Shown: positions 5,184 to 7,041 of the stretch, in pieces
How positions within the stretch are numbered: position 1 is the stretch's first letter
How the letters are laid out: every line of letters begins with the position of its first letter
Translations under genes and position numbers: made by a program
The notes under the pieces: model-generated
Told to the model about the DNA's origin: nothing
Seen by the model: the letters and a program-made list of their open reading frames with translations, nothing else
The model's database searches: none
NCBI GenBank assembly: GCA_035476635.1
Contig: DATILI010000300.1
Location: 1-7,041, forward strand
DNA: 7,041 nucleotides
Reading direction: 5' to 3'
Source of the DNA: DATILI01 sp035476635
GTDB lineage: Bacteria > Pseudomonadota > Gammaproteobacteria > Burkholderiales > Burkholderiaceae_C

Positions 5184-6794
5184 ATGGATGCACAACCGTC
5201 TGCGCGTCTCGCAATGATTGGCCAACTCGACGCGGCGCGGCAGATGCTCGAATCCAACCAGGTCGAGCCGGCGCGCAGCCTGGCATCCGCCGTGCTGAGG
5301 ATCGCCGAAGAGCAGGCCGACCGGTCCATGCAGGGCCAGGCCCTGATGGCGCTGGCTTTGTACGACCGGGTTCTCGGCCGGTTTCGCCGCGCCATCGAAA
5401 CCGTGCAACGCGCGGCCCAGCTGTTTCAGCTGGATGGCGACATCTCAGGCGAGGCCTCGGCACTGTCCCTGCTGGCCCATGCGAACAGCTTTCTGGGCCG
5501 CGACGAGGACGCGGTGGAAGCCGGCCTGCTCAGCGTCAAGCTCGGGGACCTGCTCCCGCCGGGGCCGCTGCAGGTCAATCTTTACAACTACCTCGGTGTT
5601 TCCTACCTCTGGGGCAAGAGCTTTGCCGATGCCGAAGCCACCTTGCGCGAAGCCGAGCGACTGGCCCTGGTCTGCGCGACCGACAGCAACGTCTTGCTGC
5701 CGCGCATCAACCTGGCATGGCTGGAGGCGGTGCGGCTCTTCAATGAGCGCTATTTCAACGGCGAATTACCCAGCACAACGACCCTGGAGCAACGGCTTGC
5801 CCTCTGCGCCCCGCTGTTTGAAGACGACACGCCCTTTCCGGGTCTGCCCGGCGTCAGGGCCGTGCTGCAGCGCTTTGGCCGCTGTGCGCAGGCACTGCTG
5901 CATTGCTGGCGCGGAGAGTTTGATGCCGCCGAGGAGTGGTTGGCCGCTGCGCACGATCCCTCCCGGCCGGGGAACTACGCCCAGGTGGCCAACTTCGTCG
6001 TCCACTGGGTTCGCGCGGAATTGCACTGGGCCCGGCAAGACCCGGAGGCGGCGCAGCGCGAAGCGCTTTTTTTGATCGATCGCGCAGGCGTTGCCGAATT
6101 CGAGCAAATGGCCTACATCGGCCACGTGCTCCTGACGCAGCTGTACAGCCATCGCGGCCAATACGACCTGGCACTGGCCGAAGAGCGCGCCTACCGCCGT
6201 CGGCAGCTGCGCGTGCGCGCGGACAGCCTGGAGAGCCGGCACCGGGTGGTCCAGGCCCAACTGGACATGCGCGCCAGCGAACGCGATCTGCACCTGTTGG
6301 CAACGCACGCCCAGGAACTTGAGCGACTGTCCTTCGAGGATTCCCTGACCGGCATAGCCAACCGCCGCCGCTTCGACGCGCAGCTGTCCGCGTGCTTGTC
6401 CGGTACGCAGAACCCGCAGCATCCGGCTTGCGTGGCGGTCATCGACATCGACGATTTCAAGCGCGTGAACGACAGCTATTCCCACGAAGCCGGCGATCAG
6501 GTGTTGCGCAAGGTGGCGCACGCGATTCGGGAGGTGGTGCGCGAGACCGATCTGCCGGCCCGCCTGGGCGGCGATGAATTCGTCGTGCTGTTTCCGCACA
6601 CCAGCATGGAGCTGGCCAATGCGGTATGCGACCGAATCTGTGCGGTGGTGGCCGCGCTGCGCTGGGAACTGTGCTCGCCCGAACTGCGAGTCACGTTAAG
6701 CATCGGCGTTGCGCAGGCGCACCCGGGGGACACCGCCACCGAGTTGCTTCAACGCAGCGACAAGGCCATGTTCGAAGCAAAGAGACAGACTTGA
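5184..6794 (+). CDS. Cytosolic TPR-like repeat diguanylate cyclase (GGDEF)
   Basis: Makes the second messenger c-di-GMP from two GTP. The 536-residue protein has two parts. Residues about 1-340 are alpha-helical TPR-like pairs (for example ALMALALYDRVLGRFRRAIETVQRA, ALSLLAHANSFLGRDEDAVEA, YNYLGVSYLWGKSFADAEATLREA), probably sensing a protein or other ligand. A charged helical linker of about 340-385 (probable coiled coil) leads into the catalytic domain, DSLTGIANRRRFD (386 onward). Active-site residues are intact: Asp421 in DIDDFKRVND and GGDEF at 462-466. RETD (453-456), five residues before GGDEF, is an intact RxxD product-inhibition site. No signal peptide or membrane segment is seen, so it is cytosolic. 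ATG 5184 directly follows an in-frame TGA (5181-5183), with GGAA at 5174-5177. It lies 90 nt after the crotonase gene with no obvious terminator, and its stop overlaps the next gene. Functional link to the upstream operon is not evident. Confidence 0.95.
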   Translation: MDAQPSARLAMIGQLDAARQMLESNQVEPARSLASAVLRIAEEQADRSMQGQALMALALYDRVLGRFRRAIETVQRAAQLFQLDGDISGEASALSLLAHANSFLGRDEDAVEAGLLSVKLGDLLPPGPLQVNLYNYLGVSYLWGKSFADAEATLREAERLALVCATDSNVLLPRINLAWLEAVRLFNERYFNGELPSTTTLEQRLALCAPLFEDDTPFPGLPGVRAVLQRFGRCAQALLHCWRGEFDAAEEWLAAAHDPSRPGNYAQVANFVVHWVRAELHWARQDPEAAQREALFLIDRAGVAEFEQMAYIGHVLLTQLYSHRGQYDLALAEERAYRRRQLRVRADSLESRHRVVQAQLDMRASERDLHLLATHAQELERLSFEDSLTGIANRRRFDAQLSACLSGTQNPQHPACVAVIDIDDFKRVNDSYSHEAGDQVLRKVAHAIREVVRETDLPARLGGDEFVVLFPHTSMELANAVCDRICAVVAALRWELCSPELRVTLSIGVAQAHPGDTATELLQRSDKAMFEAKRQT

Positions 6795-7041
6795 ACCAAG
6801 CGCCAACGCCACCCGCCCAGCCCCGCAATCCCTTGCACGGGCTGACGCTGGAGAACATCGTCACCGCTCTGGTCGACCACTACGGATGGGACGAGCTCGG
6901 CGCGCGCATACCGCTGCGCTGCTTCACGCACGAACCCAGCATCGGCTCCAGCCTGAAATTCCTGCGCAAGACGCCGTGGGCGCGCGAAAAGGTGGAGAGC
7001 CTTTACCTTTTCATGCTGCGCGAGGTGCGGCGCGGCCAGCG
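6791..7041 (+). CDS. VF530-type (DUF2132) small protein, partial at the right edge
   Basis: Small protein of the VF530/DUF2132 family, known from a Vibrio structure and described as DNA-binding; cellular role unknown. The 83 visible codons include essentially the whole conserved domain: NPLHGLTLENIVTALVDHYGWDELG, then IPLRCFTHEPSIGSSLKFLRKTPWAREKVESLYL, with the diagnostic basic SLKFLRKTPWAR segment. Family members are about 75-100 residues, so only the tail should be missing. The start is TTG 6791, sharing bases with the cyclase stop (TTGA, 6791-6794); no ATG or GTG occurs in this frame between there and the conserved domain, so the rare start is well supported. AGAG at 6781-6784 is a weak ribosome-binding site, so translation is probably coupled to the cyclase. 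Residues 2-12 are Pro/Ala/Gln-rich and look disordered. Family assignment is from motif memory, strong. Confidence 0.9.
   Translation, partial: MNQAPTPPAQPRNPLHGLTLENIVTALVDHYGWDELGARIPLRCFTHEPSIGSSLKFLRKTPWAREKVESLYLFMLREVRRGQ

Noticed and set aside
1892..5408. Further long minus-strand frames (1892-3031, 2964-4184, 4251-5408) opposite the Bug, CoA-transferase and crotonase genes.
   Set aside because: Each mirrors a confident plus-strand gene and has shadow-type composition with no motif. They do not form an antisense operon.

Overview
The window looks like a chromosomal fragment of a high-GC betaproteobacterium. The gene families point to Burkholderiales, probably Comamonadaceae-like: a Bug-type periplasmic receptor next to a CaiB/BaiF CoA-transferase and a crotonase-family protein, a divergent FadR-type GntR regulator, and a cytosolic TPR-like diguanylate cyclase. 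Genus is inference from gene content; no rRNA or marker gene is present. Coding density is high and codon third positions are strongly GC-rich, which produces many long antisense shadow frames.

Layout. (1) Positions 1-578, minus strand: N-terminal 192 residues of a GntR/FCD transcription regulator, cut by the left edge. (2) Positions 579-692: a divergent control region with two near-identical AT-rich palindromes (TTTTG-N4-CAAAA) whose centres are 63 bp apart, with outward-facing TTGACA/TTGACT -35-like boxes between them. (3) Positions 693-5093, plus strand: a four-gene putative catabolic operon. It encodes a class V (serine/alanine/aspartate-glyoxylate type) aminotransferase, a Bug/TctC solute-binding protein, a CaiB/BaiF family (class III) CoA-transferase, and a crotonase-fold protein that lacks both classical hydratase glutamates. 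The first gap holds an 11-bp tandem repeat. The second and third genes overlap by 8 nt. The gap before the crotonase gene holds a ~90-bp inverted-repeat element. (4) Positions 5184-7041, plus strand: an apparently unrelated pair, a TPR-like/GGDEF diguanylate cyclase and a VF530-type (DUF2132) small protein. The latter starts on a TTG overlapping the cyclase stop codon and is cut by the right edge.

How the genes may work together (inference): the Bug protein captures a carboxylate in the periplasm, the CoA-transferase activates a carboxylic acid to its CoA ester, the atypical crotonase acts on that thioester, and the aminotransferase moves an amino group between glyoxylate (or another oxo acid) and an amino acid. 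The GntR/FCD protein would sense a pathway acid and release both operators. The substrate cannot be read from the sequence. The best candidates for something undescribed are this pathway, with its glutamate-less crotonase, and the helically phased twin-operator switch. No CRISPR array, tRNA, rRNA, insertion sequence or phage gene is visible. No gene-free stretch exceeds about 130 bases.
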